64,000 nt of DNA from an uncultured Collinsella sp. (GTDB lineage Bacteria; Actinomycetota; Coriobacteriia; Coriobacteriales; Coriobacteriaceae): NCBI GenBank assembly GCA_902491765.1, contig CABUIY010000010.1, positions 1-64,000 on the forward strand, read 5' to 3'. The position numbers and the translations under genes were made by a program. The notes under the pieces were generated by a model. The model searched no databases. It was not told the DNA's origin and saw only the letters and a program-made list of their open reading frames with translations. Below, in pieces: positions 44,520-54,101 of the stretch (position 1 is its first letter; each line of letters starts with the position of its first letter).

Positions 44520-47519
44520 ATGGTTAACGATTTGGGCAATATGGACGACCTCGAGCTTATGCCGCTGGGCAGTAGTTATACGGTGCGGCGCGATCGCTTG
44601 ATGAACGAACTTATCGCCAAGGGCCGAAAGGCCGGCATCGTAGTCCTCTACGCGCCTGATGGCTTTGGGAAAACCTCGGTGTTGCTGCAGTATGCCCAAG
44701 AGGTTAAAAGCGATCCGACGCGAGGTCCCGTGCGGATCATCGAGGCAGACCGCGCCATTGGGCGCGAGGTGTTTATGCAGCTCGAGGTCGTTACCGAAGA
44801 GCTTAAGGACAAGCCGCACTCCCTGATCGCAATCGATAACGTGCCTAACCTCAGCCAGAGCGAGACCGAGGAGCTGATCGACCGAATCCGAAGCCTGCGT
44901 GCTATGGGGGTTGGGGTCTTTATGAGCTGCCGTCCTTCGAATCGCCAGCTGATTCATGGACTGGGCGATTCGATTAAAGTCAACGCGCAGATGCTCAAGG
45001 TGCATGCCTATGAGTATTCGGCGTGGGCATCGGCGTTTTCGATCAGCACATCGCTCGACTTCTATCAGCTTACGCAGGGCGTGCCCGAGCTCGTCTCGGC
45101 TATGCAGTCGGGACTATACGGGCAGGGAGACGTTGCCCAGATGCTCGAAAACGAGATCGTCAATATCTACGGTGCGGCACTTGTTGATCTGGCGTCGCTC
45201 GAGAACAACGCTCTGTTTAGTGTGGCATGCTTGATGGTCTTAATGGGCGAGGGCAATATTTCGGAGCTCGAGGCTTGCGGTGTTAGGCTTTCGGCGATTG
45301 ACCAGTCCTATCTTGTCCGCGATTATCCCATTTTTGGCGTCGATCCAGCAGACCGGAGCTTTACCTGCTTGGGTACCGAGGATAACGCACGCCTGCGATT
45401 GCGCAAGCTGGTCGCCGAAATTCGCCCCGAACTCGTTGTGCGGGCGGCGCGTATATTGATTAAAGCGGGGCGCTGCGATACCGCGATGGACCTTGCTGAC
45501 GCGTTTTTGGACCGCAGTGCGGTGTTGGAGCTTGCCGGACAGTATGGGGTCGATCTGGCCCTGACGGGGCATGGAGGGGATGTTTGCCGCGCGGCGCTGG
45601 GAAAGACCGAATCAGATGGCCAGGCATCGGAGCCGACGCCTGACGAGGCGCTCGGCATCTATCTGGCGGCGGTGAGCGTCTCCAATACAAAGCTCGCGCG
45701 GTATATGGCCTCAATTATCGAGCATGCGGGCGAGCAAGCGATTTGCGAGCTCGATCCCGTGTCGTGGAAGGTGGCGCACGCGTTTACGGCTGCCTGTTAT
45801 GGAGATGGTGGTCTGGGGCTTCCGGCAAGCCATGCAACGTTGGAGAGTGAGGCGTCTTGTGCCGCACTCGACATGCTGTCCGCACATGTCGAGATAAAGC
45901 ATGGGCTGACCGAGCGGGCGAAGGGCGGCGAGATCCTCGCGGGGCTCAAAACGGATAAGGCCTACGATTGCGAGCTCGATATCGCGGGGACGTTTGTGCG
46001 GGCGGACCGCATGTTGACGGAGCTGTTTGATGGGTCGTATGCAGGGACTGACGAGCGTGATGACGAGATGGCCCTGACACTCGAGGCGCTCGAAGCGCGT
46101 GGAATCCGAGCGCTCGCCATCTGGGTGCGCATGGTGTTATCGGCGCGGCGCCTGCTCGCCGGCATGCCGGTGACCGACGAGCAGGCATTCAATGAGCTCG
46201 ACCGTTTTGCCGTGCGCGTGCGTGACAATCAGGTTCAGTTGTTTGGCTTGATACTGGAAGGCTGGCAGTCACTGGCTGAGGGGCGTCCGGTCAATGCCAA
46301 ATTCCGTGCGGTGCAGGTGCTCAGGCTTGCCGAGGAATCGATTGGATACATACGCGACAACGCACTGCTGCTAGAGCGCGCGGCGTACTTACGCAATACA
46401 TCGATGGTATCGGTGCGCGAAGAGGCAGAGCTGCTCGATTTGAGTCGGACGCAGGTCGGTGGTGCCGAGGCTTGGATGGTGGCGCTGCATTTGGCCTCCG
46501 CGGGCCGCGATAGCGACCTTGCAGCCTGGATGTCCATGAACCGCCCAGGGATTTTGGATCCGTCGTATCGGCTGTTTGCGCGTCTTGCGATGCATTGTCT
46601 GGGTGAGCCGGCTGCTAGAATTCGAAAGAAGCTCCCGGTGCGCGAGCTGTCGCGGTATTCGCTGCGTGACGACTTTGAGGGCGAAGGCGAGCGTCTGTTC
46701 CAGGCCGGCGATGCCGAGGGCGTCGATGTGATTGGCCATATCGAGATCCGCATGTTTGGGGCGTTTCGCGCCGAGCGCGACGGGTTTCCCATCACGGATA
46801 AGATGTGGCGCCGCAAGAAAGCGGCGACGCTTGCCGAGCGGCTTGCGCTGGGCATGGATGCACTGGTCGACCGCGAGACGCTGGCCATGGAGCTGTGGCC
46901 CCATGCCGAGTTCAATAGCGCTCGTAACAATCTGTACTCGACGATATCGCGCCTGCGTTCGGCCTTGGGGCCGACACCGGACGGCAAGTCGTGTGTGCTG
47001 ATCCAAAACGAGTGCATTGGGCTTAACGGCGATTACGTCAAGACCGACGTGCGGTTGTTTGATCAGATAAGCCGCGAAGTTTTGGGAAATCGCACGGGTG
47101 CGCGCGGACCTCATCTGATTGAGCTGTGCCTTAAGATCGAGCAGCTCTACGCCGGCCCGTTGTATGTTCCCAATGGCTGTAATCCCACCTACTTTTTGCG
47201 TATGAGGCGCATTATGGAATCGAAGTATATCGACTGCATGATTCGGGGCGCGAACGCCGCCCTAGAAGAAAACGACCTGCAGTCGGCGGTATGGCTGGTG
47301 GAGTCGGGGCTGCGGCAAGAGACGGCGCGCGAGGACATGGTGCGTTGCGCTATGCGCGTCTACGGTGCGGCGGGGCGACGACGCGATATCGTCGAGCTGT
47401 ACAGTGGGCATATGCATCACCTGAGGGAGCAGGTCAATGGCGTGCCCGAGCCCGAGACGCGGCGTCTGTACGAGCGCTTGGTGGAGGGTAGGCTTAACCG
47501 CGTGCTCGTCGAACGATAA
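44520..47519 (+). CDS. Large ATPase regulator with C-terminal winged-helix/BTAD domain
   Basis: 999 residues, ATG after GAGGAGCGG. N-terminal STAND-like P-loop ATPase: Walker A APDGFGKTS near residue 45, Walker B LIAIDNV near 105. The middle (about 300-730) is helical repeat-like. Residues about 740-835 form a winged helix (IEIRMFGAFRAERDGFPITD), followed by a BTAD domain to the end (LCLKIEQLYAGPLY). This is the domain set of AfsR/SARP regulators but with the DNA-binding part at the C-terminus. It is a lone transcription unit; targets and ligand are unknown. Weak codon bias compared with metabolic neighbours. Confidence 0.8.
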   Translation: MVNDLGNMDDLELMPLGSSYTVRRDRLMNELIAKGRKAGIVVLYAPDGFGKTSVLLQYAQEVKSDPTRGPVRIIEADRAIGREVFMQLEVVTEELKDKPHSLIAIDNVPNLSQSETEELIDRIRSLRAMGVGVFMSCRPSNRQLIHGLGDSIKVNAQMLKVHAYEYSAWASAFSISTSLDFYQLTQGVPELVSAMQSGLYGQGDVAQMLENEIVNIYGAALVDLASLENNALFSVACLMVLMGEGNISELEACGVRLSAIDQSYLVRDYPIFGVDPADRSFTCLGTEDNARLRLRKLVAEIRPELVVRAARILIKAGRCDTAMDLADAFLDRSAVLELAGQYGVDLALTGHGGDVCRAALGKTESDGQASEPTPDEALGIYLAAVSVSNTKLARYMASIIEHAGEQAICELDPVSWKVAHAFTAACYGDGGLGLPASHATLESEASCAALDMLSAHVEIKHGLTERAKGGEILAGLKTDKAYDCELDIAGTFVRADRMLTELFDGSYAGTDERDDEMALTLEALEARGIRALAIWVRMVLSARRLLAGMPVTDEQAFNELDRFAVRVRDNQVQLFGLILEGWQSLAEGRPVNAKFRAVQVLRLAEESIGYIRDNALLLERAAYLRNTSMVSVREEAELLDLSRTQVGGAEAWMVALHLASAGRDSDLAAWMSMNRPGILDPSYRLFARLAMHCLGEPAARIRKKLPVRELSRYSLRDDFEGEGERLFQAGDAEGVDVIGHIEIRMFGAFRAERDGFPITDKMWRRKKAATLAERLALGMDALVDRETLAMELWPHAEFNSARNNLYSTISRLRSALGPTPDGKSCVLIQNECIGLNGDYVKTDVRLFDQISREVLGNRTGARGPHLIELCLKIEQLYAGPLYVPNGCNPTYFLRMRRIMESKYIDCMIRGANAALEENDLQSAVWLVESGLRQETAREDMVRCAMRVYGAAGRRRDIVELYSGHMHHLREQVNGVPEPETRRLYERLVEGRLNRVLVER

Positions 47520-47550
47520 AAAATGAGCGTCCGAATTGCTCGGACGCTCG
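47516..47550 (-). terminator. Terminator of yhbY
   Basis: GAGCGTCCGA pairs with TCGGACGCTC. On the minus strand the stem is followed by ATTTTTTAT, so it terminates yhbY; it overlaps the end of the convergent regulator gene. Confidence 0.85.
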
Positions 47551-47588
47551 CAAGCTTGATGTATGTTGGCTCGCCGGATCGTTGGCTC

Positions 47589-47888
47589 TTAGACGAGCTT
47601 AATCTTCTCGATGTCCTTGCGCGAGGACTCGCGATACAGCGAGAACTTGCGGCCGATAACCTGAACAACGTCTGCATGGCAGCGCTCGGCGAGCTCTTCG
47701 GCGGCCTCGCGGGCAGAAAGACTGGAACCATCGAGTACGGAGCACTTAACGAGCTCGTGCTTCTCCAGGTAGGCGACCGTCTGCTCGACGGTGCCCTCGT
47801 TGATGTCGGACTTGCCGATGATGATGGCGGGGTTGAGGTGATGGGCCATGCTGCGAAGCTGCTTGACCTGGGCTCCTGTCAGTGCCAT
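47589..47888 (-). CDS. yhbY: YhbY-family RNA-binding protein (CRM domain)
   Basis: 99 residues covering a single CRM domain: LTGAQVKQLRSMAHHLNPAI, IIGKSDINEGTVEQT, and VIGRKFSLYRES at the end. These proteins bind pre-50S particles and help ribosome assembly. It is a single gene with its own terminator. Confidence 0.93.
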   Translation of the reverse strand: MALTGAQVKQLRSMAHHLNPAIIIGKSDINEGTVEQTVAYLEKHELVKCSVLDGSSLSAREAAEELAERCHADVVQVIGRKFSLYRESSRKDIEKIKLV

Positions 47889-48070
47889 GGGTTCTCGCTT
47901 TCTATGTTATGGGGCGCCCCGCGATGGGGCCTTAATCTACGTGAGCTGTCCCACGATAGCGCAGGAACGGCGCGGTGTGGGGCGTGTTTGCCCAGTTCAA
48001 AAAGAATGCGGATGCCGAGCGGGAGAACAGCGCGGGTTACAGGCGGACGTGTACGGCGGCTGAAAGCGGT

Positions 48071-48958
48071 CTATGGACGGTCCGAAGAGACCGGCTCCCA
48101 TGCAATAAACGCCCAACGGACCTTGCGGACGTGGTCGAGCATGTAGCGCCCCTGCGGCACGCCCTTGGACCCTGGCTCGCCGGCATGGGGATTCTCAATC
48201 ATATGCTGAGCGATGTAGTCGCGCAGACGGTCGATCTTATCCTCGTTACCGTGCTCGAGCATGCGGGAGAAGTCCGCTACGCCCGCCTCAAGGCTATCGA
48301 AGGTATCGCGACGAGGCGATTCAAAGTACGTAACCTGCGGCAGGGCACCCATCTGAATGAGGATATTAAAGGCATACACAAAGCCATTACTGCAGGTAAC
48401 CGAGGCACCGATGGCGTTCATCAGGTGCAGGTCATAGCGCGGGCTGGAGTTGGCGACCATCGTGACAGCACAACGCCGACGAGCCGTTCGATCAAGCTTG
48501 GCAAGCACGCCTTTTAGGTTGGTCGTGGTGACAGAGCGACTGGCAAAGGCAACATCTACCGCTTTCGCGACCGGTCCAACCAAATCCCAGTCATCATCCC
48601 AAGCAAGCTCAAGCGGTGTAATGCGATCTTCGAGCCCATAGTACTCAATGCCAGCATCAAGGGTGCCCAACATGGCAGGAGAGAAGTCGGCGGCAATCAC
48701 GGAATGCCCGTCTTGCGCAAGCGGAATAGCAATCGACCCAGCCCCACATCCCATATCAAGCACCGACTCGCCAGGCTTTAACGCCAACAGCTTCATAAAG
48801 TCCCGGGCATACGGAGCAGTCTCAAGCGGCCGAAAATGCCGAGCCCGCTTATCCCACTCAAAAGAATCATCAGCCCGCCGCCGACCAGCCTGCAAGCGCA
48901 TCCATTCCTCATTCCAATCCGCAGAAAGCAGCTCAGATTGAATTACACCATCAGCCAC
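48071..48958 (-). CDS. Class I SAM-dependent methyltransferase
   Basis: 295 residues, GTG start with GAGGGGG about 10 bp before. Rossmann motif I is VLDMGCGAGSIAIPLA near residue 67, motif II is VIAADFSPAML. The N-terminus (WNEEWMRLQAGRRRADDSFEW) is found in a group of uncharacterised methyltransferases next to corrinoid or metal-related genes; the substrate is unknown. A strong terminator hairpin lies only about 20 bp upstream of its start. Confidence 0.8.
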   Translation of the reverse strand: MADGVIQSELLSADWNEEWMRLQAGRRRADDSFEWDKRARHFRPLETAPYARDFMKLLALKPGESVLDMGCGAGSIAIPLAQDGHSVIAADFSPAMLGTLDAGIEYYGLEDRITPLELAWDDDWDLVGPVAKAVDVAFASRSVTTTNLKGVLAKLDRTARRRCAVTMVANSSPRYDLHLMNAIGASVTCSNGFVYAFNILIQMGALPQVTYFESPRRDTFDSLEAGVADFSRMLEHGNEDKIDRLRDYIAQHMIENPHAGEPGSKGVPQGRYMLDHVRKVRWAFIAWEPVSSDRP

Positions 48959-48977
48959 GGGCCATCCCCCTCACAAC

Positions 48978-49009
48978 AAAAAAGCGACTCCTCCCAAAAG
49001 AAGAGCCGC
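48978..49009 (-). terminator. Intrinsic terminator just upstream of the methyltransferase start
   Basis: On the minus strand GCGGCTCTTC pairs with GAGGAGTCGC (one wobble in each half), then TTTTTTGTTG. It ends the UPF0210 transcript, including element B, or attenuates the methyltransferase. The gap 49010-49124 shows nothing else. Confidence 0.8.
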
Positions 49010-49124
49010 AACCAGCATATATCAGAAAGAACCGATCCAACGCCAAACCGCCATACCAGCAAAGTAGGGCAGAAGCGAAGCGACTGCCAAAGGGATAGAA
49101 CCCAACCGAGGTCCCGTTGTGCGT

Positions 49125-49256
49125 GAGCCCCGGGGAGGGCAAATATATAAGGTCGATCGCGAGTTCCGCACGAGCCGGAGAGCACTTAATGTGCTCTCCG
49201 TGCGAGTCAGGACTGTCCGAGCAGGCGACCTTATATATTTGCCCTCCCCGGGGCTC
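49125..49256 (+). repeat. Structured hairpin element B, downstream of the UPF0210 gene
   Basis: Outer arms 49125-49155 and 49226-49256 are perfect 31-bp inverted repeats, including CAAATATATAAGG. The inner hairpin GGAGAGCAC-TTAAT-GTGCTCTCC (49177-49199) is perfect. Between them are GAGTTCCGCACG (49161-49172) and CAGGACTGT (49208-49216), both shared with element A (27206-27345). Confidence 0.85.
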
Positions 49257-49274
49257 CTCGCCCGAACCCCTCAG

Positions 49275-50639
49275 CTAGTTCTTCAGCGAGTTCAGCGGTG
49301 CCGGGAAGCGCCCACCACGGTGGGCAAGCACGGTGCCGGCGTTGGGGTTCACCGGCATGATGGGCGCACGGCCGAACAGGCCGCCGTACTCAACGCAGTC
49401 GCCCACGCCCTTGCCGATGGCGGGAATCACGCGGACGGCCGTGGTCTTGTTGTTGATGACGCCGATAGCCATCTCGTCGGCGATGATGCCGGCGATGGTC
49501 TCGACCGGGGTGTCGCCGGGGATGGCGATCATGTCCAGGCCGACGGAGCACACGCAGGTCATGGCCTCGAGCTTCTCGAGCGAAAGCGCGCCGGCCTCGA
49601 CGGCGGCGATCATGCCGGCATCCTCGGACACGGGGATAAAGGCGCCGGAGAGACCACCCACGCTGGAGCTGGCCATGACGCCGCCCTTCTTGACGGCATC
49701 GTTGAGCATGGCGAGCGCGCAGGTCGTGCCCGGGCCACCGCAGGTGCCAACACCGATGATCTCGAGGATGCGGGCAACGGAGTCGCCGATGGCAGGCGTG
49801 GGAGCCAGCGACAGGTCGACAATGCCCTTCTCGACACCCAGGCGATGGGCGGCCTCGCGGCTCATGAGCTCGCCGGCGCGGGTGATCTTAAAGGCGGTCT
49901 GCTTAATCTTCTCGGCGACCTCCATCATCGATGCGGAATCGGGCAGCGTCTCCAGGGCTGCGGCCATAACGCCGGGGCCCGAAACGCCTACGTTGATGAC
50001 GGCGTCGGCCTCGCCACCGCCGTGGACGGCGCCCGCCATAAACGGGGAGTCCTCGACCATATTGGCAAAGCAGACAAACTTGGAAGCGCCGACGGAATCC
50101 TGGTCGGCCGTAAGCTTGGCGGCGTCGATGATGGTCTGTGCAGCCATGAGTACGGCGTCCATGTTGATGCCGGCACGCAGACTGGCGACATTGACGCTGG
50201 AGCAAACACGACTCGTGGTGGCGAGCGCCTGCGGGATGGACTGGATGACGCGGCGATCGGCGTCGCCGATGCCCTTCTGGACGAGTGCGGAGAAGCCGCC
50301 CAGGTAATCGATGCCGAGGGTCTCGGCCGCACGGTCGAGGGCATGCGCGATGGGGGTGAGGTCCTCATCCTTGCAGCAAGCGGCGATCTGCGCCACCGGG
50401 GTGACGGAGACGCGCTTGTTGACGATGGGGATACCGTACTCGCGCTCGAGGTTCTCGGCGGTCTCGACCAGGTGCTCAGCCGTGTGCGTCACGTGGTCGT
50501 AGATCTTCGTGCACATGCGGTCGAGGTTCTCGTCGCCGCAACCCATGAGCGAAACACCCATGGTGATGGTTCTGATGTCGAGGTTCTGCTCCTCAACCAT
50601 GCCGCGGGTTTCCGCGATTTCTGCAGGCGTGATCGCCAT
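49275..50639 (-). CDS. UPF0210 / DUF711 family protein
   Basis: 454 residues from ATG 50639 (MAITPAEIAET) with GGAGCGCAAGG before it; the longer in-frame version lacks a ribosome site. Typical of the family: QNLDIRTITMGVSL, GAVHGGGEADAVINVGVSGPG, and the C-terminal NPNAGTVLAHRGGRFPAPL. Related to pyruvate-formate-lyase-like folds by sequence, with no known activity. In many bacteria an ACT-domain gene (UPF0237) precedes it, but none is here. Element B lies 18 bp after the stop codon. Confidence 0.92.
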   Translation of the reverse strand: MAITPAEIAETRGMVEEQNLDIRTITMGVSLMGCGDENLDRMCTKIYDHVTHTAEHLVETAENLEREYGIPIVNKRVSVTPVAQIAACCKDEDLTPIAHALDRAAETLGIDYLGGFSALVQKGIGDADRRVIQSIPQALATTSRVCSSVNVASLRAGINMDAVLMAAQTIIDAAKLTADQDSVGASKFVCFANMVEDSPFMAGAVHGGGEADAVINVGVSGPGVMAAALETLPDSASMMEVAEKIKQTAFKITRAGELMSREAAHRLGVEKGIVDLSLAPTPAIGDSVARILEIIGVGTCGGPGTTCALAMLNDAVKKGGVMASSSVGGLSGAFIPVSEDAGMIAAVEAGALSLEKLEAMTCVCSVGLDMIAIPGDTPVETIAGIIADEMAIGVINNKTTAVRVIPAIGKGVGDCVEYGGLFGRAPIMPVNPNAGTVLAHRGGRFPAPLNSLKN

Positions 50640-50685
50640 CCTTGCGCTCCTATCTGCCAAAACGAGCATAGTCTTATCTATTCTA

Positions 50686-50721
50686 ACGTGCCGCACGTGC
50701 CAAGTGGCGCATGCGGCACGT
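50686..50721. repeat. Hairpin between metH and the UPF0210 gene
   Basis: ACGTGCCGCA pairs with TGCGGCACGT over 10 bp with a further paired CG-rich part inside. It may end metH transcripts although no T-run follows on the minus strand. Confidence 0.5.
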
Positions 50722-50747
50722 TTTGGTGCTCGGTTGTTTCCGTTGTG

Positions 50748-53303
50748 TTACTGCCCAAAGACCTCTTCGGCGATGCGCGCGCTCTCGGCGGCGTCCTTGG
50801 CGTAGTAGTCCGCGCCGATCTGTTTGGCGTATTCGGGGGTGAGCACAGCGCCGCCCACGATGATCTTGACGCCCGGTACCTCGGCATGAAGCAGCTTGAT
50901 GGTCTCCTCCATGGCGACGACGGTGGTGGTCATAAGCGCCGAGAGACCGACGAGCTTAATGTCGCGCTCCTGTACGGTCTTGAGCACCTCTTGCGGGTCG
51001 ACGTCGCGGCCTAGGTCAAAGACGGTATAGCCGTAGTTATCGAGCAGCATCTTGACGATGTTCTTACCGATGTCGTGGATGTCGCCCTTGACGGTTGCCA
51101 CGCAGATCTTACCCTTGTCGGCAATTTCGCCGGCGGGCATCAGACGCTTGATGGTGTCGAAGCCCACGCGCGCGGCCTCGGCCGAGGCCATGAGCTGCGG
51201 CAAGAAGAACTTGCCCTGGTCAAAGAGGACTCCGACCTCATCGAGGGCGGGGATAAAGTGGTTGTTGATGAGGTCCATGGCGTCGTGATCTGCCAGCAGA
51301 CGCTCGGTCTCGGCCGCGATTTCGCCCTTGCGGCCCGAGACGACCATGTGGCGGATGGGGTCGTCATCGGCGCTTGCGGTGGTGCTTGCGGCAGACGCGG
51401 CATAGCTCGATGCCGACTGAGCGGCCGCCGGGTTCGCGGCGATCTTATACGGATCGGTCCAGCCGGCGTAGCGCTCGATGTATCCGGTCGAGCCCTCGTC
51501 CTCGACGCTCAGCACGCGATAGCTGTAGACGGTGTCCATAAAGCGCTTGGAACCCGGGTTCATGATGGGGGCGTCCAGACCTGCACCAAAGGCGGCGGCC
51601 AAAAAGACCGAGCCCAGCAGCGGCCGCGCGGGCAGGCCAAAGCTGATGTTCGATACGCCGAGTGCGCACTTGACGCCCAGGCGCTCCTTGCACATAGACA
51701 TGGCACGTAGAATCTGCTCAGCCTGGCGTTGGTTGGTCGAGGCGGTCATGACCAGGCAGTCGATGAGGATACGGTCCGGGCCGATGCCGTAGCGGGCGGC
51801 TTCGGCCACGATGCGCTCGGCGATGGCATAGCGTGCCTCGGCGGTATCCGGGATGCCGCCCTCGTCGAGCGTGAGGCCGACGACGTTGGTGCCGTAGTGG
51901 GCGACCAGCGGAAAAATCTCATCCATGATCTGCTGTTTGCCATTGACCGAGTTGATGATGGGCTTGCCGGCGTAGCGACGTACGGCGGCCTCGACGGCGG
52001 CGGGGTCGGTGGAGTCGATCTGCAGCGGCAGCAGCGTGGAGCCTTGGAGCTGCTCGGTCGCTTGCTGGATGACCTTGACCTCGTCGATCTCGGGCAGGCC
52101 CACGTTGACGTCCAGGATGTCGGCGCCCTGCTCCTGCTGGCTGATGCCCTGGCTCACGACGTAGTCCAGGTCGCCGTCGCGTAGGGCCTGCTGCAGACGC
52201 TTTTTGCCGGTGGGATTGATGCGCTCGCCGATGACGGCGATCTTGTGGCCGTCGCAGGGAAGGTCCACGACCGTCTGGGCGCTCGTGACCGACATGCTGG
52301 GCTTGCGGTGGCGCGGGCTGGGCGTGTGATTGTCGATAAGCGTGCGCAGGGCGGCCATGTGCGCCGGCGTGGTTCCGCAGCAGCCGCCCACAACGCTCAC
52401 GCCGTCCTCGATCATGCCGGCGACGGCCTCGGCGTACTCGGGTGCCTGGATATCAAAGACGGTATTGCCGTCATCGTCCACGCGGGGCAGTCCCGCATTG
52501 GCCTGCACCATAACGGGCTTGTCGGTAACGGTGAGTATGCGCGCGGCGAGCCCTCGGAGCTCGGCCGGTCCCTGACTGCAGTTGATGCCCAGGACGTCGG
52601 CGCCGATGGCGTCGAGGGTGATGGCGGCGACCTCGGGGCTCGTGCCCAAGAAGGTGCGGCCGTCTTCCTCAAAGGTCATGGTGGCAAAGACGGGCAGGTC
52701 AGAATTCTCGCGGCAGGCGAGGACTGCCGCCTTGATCTCGGCAAGATCGGTCATGGTCTCGATAATAAAGAGGTCCACACCCGCATCGACGCCGGCACGC
52801 ACTTCCTCGGCAAAGAGGTCATAGGCCTCGTCGAAGCTCAGGGTGCCCAGGGGGCGAAGCAGCGCGCCGATGGGACCGATATCGCCGGCGACGTAGCGGG
52901 CGCCGGCCTCGCGGGCGCAGGTGACTGCCGCGGCAAAGACGTCTGCCACGGTGGCGGCGCCGTCGAGCTTGTGGGCGTTGGCGCCAAAGGTGTTGGCGGT
53001 GATCACGTCGCAGCCGGCCTCGACGTACAGACGCTGAATATAGCTAATGACCTGGGGCTCCTCAAAGTTGAGCAGCTCGGGCAGGGCGCCTGCCTTCATG
53101 CCGGCGGCCTGCAGCATGGTGCCCATGCCGCCGTCAAACAGCAGGTGCCCGGTGCCCTCGATGGCGGCACGCAAGCGATCGTCCTTAATGCGAAGGTCAT
53201 CGATCGTGCGCGTCTTGTACGCGGCGCCGTTGCAGCGCGCAGCATTGACAGGTGCCGCCAGCGCGGCACCGTCCAGATCATGAGTGATAAGCGGAGTAAA
53301 CAT
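50748..53303 (-). CDS. metH: Cobalamin-dependent methionine synthase lacking the activation domain
   Basis: 851 residues. Homocysteine domain (about 50-345) with zinc Cys in GINCSQG and GGCCGTTP; methyltetrahydrofolate domain (about 365-630; GERINPTGKKRLQQAL); B12 cap (about 665-750); B12-binding domain with DIHDIGKN near 770. It stops after the B12 domain, where E. coli MetH continues with the AdoMet-binding activation domain; that part is encoded by the next gene upstream in the operon. It remethylates homocysteine with methyl-THF made by MetF, encoded in the same operon. Confidence 0.95.
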   Translation of the reverse strand: MFTPLITHDLDGAALAAPVNAARCNGAAYKTRTIDDLRIKDDRLRAAIEGTGHLLFDGGMGTMLQAAGMKAGALPELLNFEEPQVISYIQRLYVEAGCDVITANTFGANAHKLDGAATVADVFAAAVTCAREAGARYVAGDIGPIGALLRPLGTLSFDEAYDLFAEEVRAGVDAGVDLFIIETMTDLAEIKAAVLACRENSDLPVFATMTFEEDGRTFLGTSPEVAAITLDAIGADVLGINCSQGPAELRGLAARILTVTDKPVMVQANAGLPRVDDDGNTVFDIQAPEYAEAVAGMIEDGVSVVGGCCGTTPAHMAALRTLIDNHTPSPRHRKPSMSVTSAQTVVDLPCDGHKIAVIGERINPTGKKRLQQALRDGDLDYVVSQGISQQEQGADILDVNVGLPEIDEVKVIQQATEQLQGSTLLPLQIDSTDPAAVEAAVRRYAGKPIINSVNGKQQIMDEIFPLVAHYGTNVVGLTLDEGGIPDTAEARYAIAERIVAEAARYGIGPDRILIDCLVMTASTNQRQAEQILRAMSMCKERLGVKCALGVSNISFGLPARPLLGSVFLAAAFGAGLDAPIMNPGSKRFMDTVYSYRVLSVEDEGSTGYIERYAGWTDPYKIAANPAAAQSASSYAASAASTTASADDDPIRHMVVSGRKGEIAAETERLLADHDAMDLINNHFIPALDEVGVLFDQGKFFLPQLMASAEAARVGFDTIKRLMPAGEIADKGKICVATVKGDIHDIGKNIVKMLLDNYGYTVFDLGRDVDPQEVLKTVQERDIKLVGLSALMTTTVVAMEETIKLLHAEVPGVKIIVGGAVLTPEYAKQIGADYYAKDAAESARIAEEVFGQ

Positions 53304-53312
53304 CGGGGGCTC

Positions 53313-54101
53313 CTAATGGCTGGAATAGCAGGTGGTGTGGGCGGCGCGGAAGCGGCAGTGCTCGCGCATGCGGCAGATATTGCAGGTGGGGCGGCTCTGG
53401 GCGTCGTGGACCTCGCCATCAAACAGGCCGATCACCGCGGTCACGCTCTTGGTGGGCATGAGCAGGCTGGTCGGCGTGACGGTAAGCCCGATGAGCCGCG
53501 TGGCGTTGAGCGCAGCTACGATCGAGCGCTGGGCCGTAAGCGGGCAGTCGCCATAGCCGGGACTGAAGCGCCAGTTGCCGGCGAGCCCGTGAGCAGCGGC
53601 GTCTGTCTTGACCTGTCGGTCCATCTGCTCAACAGCAGCTTCTACATAGGCGGAGCACGCGGCGTCGAGCACGGCGCCTTCCAGGGGTTGCTGGGCTCCA
53701 GTGGTGCGCAGGCGACGCTCGGCGTCCATGCCGAGGGTACAGGCCATGAGCGCCGACAGGCGGGCGTCCTTAAGGTGGCGATAGATATCACGACCCCGCA
53801 GCTCAACATTGGTGCCAACCAAGCGGATGCAGGGCTCTCCCTGCTCGTCCACGCCCGTGGCATCGACGGCAAACACGCGTCGCACGCCTCGGGGCTCGAT
53901 ATCCAGCTCTAGGCGTTCGACCACAAGCTCAATTCGTCGTGACAGCTCGGGCTCAATCTGCTGGCCGCCGTAGCCCAGATACCGCAGCATCTCGGCACGG
54001 TCGACACGAGGGCGGTGGGCAGCGTCGATACGGTAAAGCGCCGGCGACGCAAGGTCGGCCGGCACTTCAACAACGGTTGTATCGACGTGCGGTTTTTCCA
54101 T
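53313..54101 (-). CDS. Stand-alone MetH reactivation domain protein
   Basis: 262 residues. Contains the activation-domain motif RFSPGYGDCPL and the VGLTVTPTSLLMPTKSVTAVIG segment that binds AdoMet. The C-terminus has four Cys (CNICRMREHCRFR...C), typical of separate activation proteins. It reductively methylates inactivated cob(II)alamin in MetH. The ATG overlaps the metF stop by one base and metH follows after 9 bp, so the split MetH is rebuilt from one operon. Confidence 0.92.
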   Translation of the reverse strand: MEKPHVDTTVVEVPADLASPALYRIDAAHRPRVDRAEMLRYLGYGGQQIEPELSRRIELVVERLELDIEPRGVRRVFAVDATGVDEQGEPCIRLVGTNVELRGRDIYRHLKDARLSALMACTLGMDAERRLRTTGAQQPLEGAVLDAACSAYVEAAVEQMDRQVKTDAAAHGLAGNWRFSPGYGDCPLTAQRSIVAALNATRLIGLTVTPTSLLMPTKSVTAVIGLFDGEVHDAQSRPTCNICRMREHCRFRAAHTTCYSSH

